From contig JBFJVZ010000375.1 of NCBI GenBank assembly GCA_041623895.1, positions 1 to 7,586 on the forward strand: 7,586 nucleotides of DNA, given 5' to 3'. The translations under genes and the position numbers were made by a program. The stretch comes from JBFJVZ01 sp041623895 (GTDB taxonomy: Bacteria > Planctomycetota > Planctomycetia > Pirellulales > Pirellulaceae). The notes beneath the pieces are model-generated. The model was not told the origin of the DNA and searched no databases. It saw only the letters and a program-made list of their open reading frames with translations. Position 1 is the first letter of the stretch, and every line of letters starts with the position of its first letter. This document shows positions 6,680 to 7,586 of this stretch, one piece after another.

Positions 6680-6769
6680 AGCCGCGGAGCAGCGACCGAA
6701 GGACAGGGCGTTTTGTTCCTGGTTTCCGGGCAGCGCCAACGCCGCTCCCGCGGTCGCTGCTCCGCGGCT
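6680..6769. repeat. 90-bp element bounded by 19-bp perfect inverted repeats
   Basis: The left arm at 6680-6698 (AGCCGCGGAGCAGCGACCG) is the exact reverse complement of the right arm at 6751-6769. The arms are separated by 52 bases holding no gene. The arrangement resembles a small REP/BIME- or MITE-like element. No target-site duplication is evident at the edges. It may also fold as an extended 3' hairpin of the upstream operon transcript. Confidence 0.6.
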
Positions 6770-6778
6770 ATCAGCTTT

Positions 6779-6790
6779 CACAACGTTGTG
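6779..6790. repeat. Perfect 12-bp palindrome
   Basis: CACAACGTTGTG is self-complementary and lies just past the DUF1559 terminator on the minus strand. A palindrome of this size could be a chance event or a protein-binding site. Confidence 0.3.
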
Positions 6791-6795
6791 CGGCG

Positions 6796-6830
6796 AAAAA
6801 AAACCTCGCCCGCCGAAACGGACGAGGTTT
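6796..6830 (-). terminator. Intrinsic terminator of the DUF1559 gene
   Basis: Read on the minus strand, a 12-base arm at 6830-6819, a 6-base loop and a 12-base arm at 6812-6801 pair with a single G-U wobble. The second arm runs into eight T residues (complement of the A-run at 6796-6803). The hairpin starts 24 bases after the TAA of the DUF1559 gene. On the plus strand no T-run follows and the wobble becomes a C-A mismatch, so it works mainly for minus-strand transcription. Confidence 0.88.
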
Positions 6831-6854
6831 GGAAATTGAATCAGGCGAACCGTC

Positions 6855-7586
6855 TTACTGGTTCAATTGCTCTTCAATCTTTTCTTTGGCAGCCTTACTA
6901 CCGAGTGCTCCCCACAATCCGTAGGGACTCGGCTTGCCTGGCAGGTTGTCATGTTTGCGACAGGCCGCACTTTGGTTACCCGCCTCGATCGAGTCGGTGA
7001 GGAAGATCACCGCACCGTCACCCATCAACACATGGGCGCCGCCTTGGTGACGGCTACTGGCGGGCAAGCTACCGACTTCGTCGTCGTACCAGCCATTCAT
7101 GCAGGTCTCGGAGTTCGGCGGACGAATCGTGTTCATGCCGCTGCAAGGACCGCTAGCCCACGCCCAGTTCATTCCACGCGAGTGGTTCGCATTGGAAGAA
7201 AGGTTTGGTGGCTGAGCGACACAGGGAGTCCCATCGCTGCCCTGTCCCTGACACCAGAACTGCGGAGCGTCGGGGTCGGTCTGGTTTTGACAGGTCAACG
7301 GATTGTTTTCCACAACCCAGGCACCGTTCAGAACCGAAATCGCACTTCGCTTGTCGACGTCGCCCAAGTCGCTAACGATCTCGGCCATGGCGATCGTGTT
7401 TGCCAAGCCGTCCAAGACGTCACGGAACTTCGTCACCCGCCGCTTGGAGAAGAAACCTCGGTCAGCGGCTTTAAAGTAAGTCGGCCGCCAATCGTCCGGC
7501 GGGAGTCGCAAATCCGGCTCTTTGGGTCCATGGTCCCAAACCTGGCTAAACGCGTCACCCAAACAAACAGCGTAGTTCAGTCTTCC
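6855..7586 (-). CDS. DUF1559 family pseudopilin-like protein, C-terminal part (partial)
   Basis: The frame is open from the right edge to a TAA at 6857-6855, giving 243 residues of the C-terminal part. The real start, with the prepilin-type cleavage/methylation segment expected for the family, lies outside the window. Visible family features are NYAVCLGD at residues 4-11, FRDVLDGLANTIAMAE at 54-69, the H-x9-DG motif with His180 and Asp190-Gly191, and a final YGLWGALGSKAAKE at 222-235. Eight cysteines in the visible part suggest disulphides in an exported protein. DUF1559 proteins (SBP_bac_10 in Pfam) occur in very many copies in planctomycete genomes and resemble type II secretion or type IV pilus pseudopilins; the role of individual copies is unknown. 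A strong terminator follows the gene. Confidence 0.93.
   Translation of the reverse strand, partial: GRLNYAVCLGDAFSQVWDHGPKEPDLRLPPDDWRPTYFKAADRGFFSKRRVTKFRDVLDGLANTIAMAEIVSDLGDVDKRSAISVLNGAWVVENNPLTCQNQTDPDAPQFWCQGQGSDGTPCVAQPPNLSSNANHSRGMNWAWASGPCSGMNTIRPPNSETCMNGWYDDEVGSLPASSRHQGGAHVLMGDGAVIFLTDSIEAGNQSAACRKHDNLPGKPSPYGLWGALGSKAAKEKIEEQLNQ

Larger units (their letters stand above)
6595..6795. other. Palindrome-rich intergenic region between convergent genes
   Basis: This non-coding stretch lies between the end of the DUF1552 gene and the terminator of the DUF1559 gene. It contains a 20-bp palindrome (6639-6658), a 19-bp inverted repeat with a 52-base spacer (6680-6769) and a 12-bp palindrome (6779-6790). 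Open frames across it on the plus strand give arginine- and serine-rich translations with no family character. Confidence 0.6.

Noticed and set aside
6632..7000. Plus-strand open frames over the last spacer
   Set aside because: They cross the inverted repeats and the terminator and enter the DUF1559 gene antisense; the translations look like repeat DNA.
1..7586. CRISPR array, tRNA, rRNA, transposase or defence genes
   Set aside because: No regularly spaced identical repeats, no tRNA-like cloverleaf sequence and no matching protein families were seen.

Overview
The window reads as chromosomal DNA from a planctomycete, most likely a member of the Pirellulaceae such as a Rhodopirellula-type organism. 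The call rests on three protein families that are strongly expanded in that phylum: a PSD-domain protein (DUF1587/DUF1595/DUF1592/DUF1588/DUF1585) with two haem-binding CxxCH motifs, a DUF1552 (HXXSHH) protein directly behind it, and a DUF1559 pseudopilin-like protein with an H-x9-DG motif. The moderately GC-rich base composition and the repeat-like intergenic spacers agree. No species can be named from sequence alone.

Layout, left to right. Positions 1-279 are non-coding and hold an imperfect direct repeat and short repeat-like motifs. A secreted protein of unknown function lies at 280-1137 (+). An alpha/beta hydrolase of the monoacylglycerol lipase/lysophospholipase type lies at 1177-2025 (-), convergent with it across 39 bp. 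A 298-bp divergent spacer (2026-2323) has a 14-bp dyad and a short hairpin. FxsA, a small membrane protein, is at 2324-2797 (+). A 148-bp spacer (2798-2945) carries a repeat-like block whose translation includes GEAPAEP. The PSD cytochrome-type protein (2946-5234, +) and the DUF1552 protein (5242-6594, +) are 7 bp apart and very probably co-transcribed. A 260-bp spacer (6595-6854) is full of palindromes and ends in an intrinsic terminator for the minus strand. The DUF1559 gene (6855-7586, -) runs off the right edge, so its N-terminus is missing.

The functional core is the PSD-DUF1552 pair. Both proteins carry export signals: a Sec-type peptide on the cytochrome and a twin-arginine-like peptide on DUF1552. 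The first has two c-type haem sites and a beta-rich insert resembling a carbohydrate-binding module, so an extracytoplasmic redox module is a reasonable inference. The pair is common in planctomycetes and its biochemical role is not established. I saw no mobile-element gene, CRISPR array, tRNA, rRNA or defence system. The least explained material is in the spacers, where several palindromes and repeat-like sequences recur.
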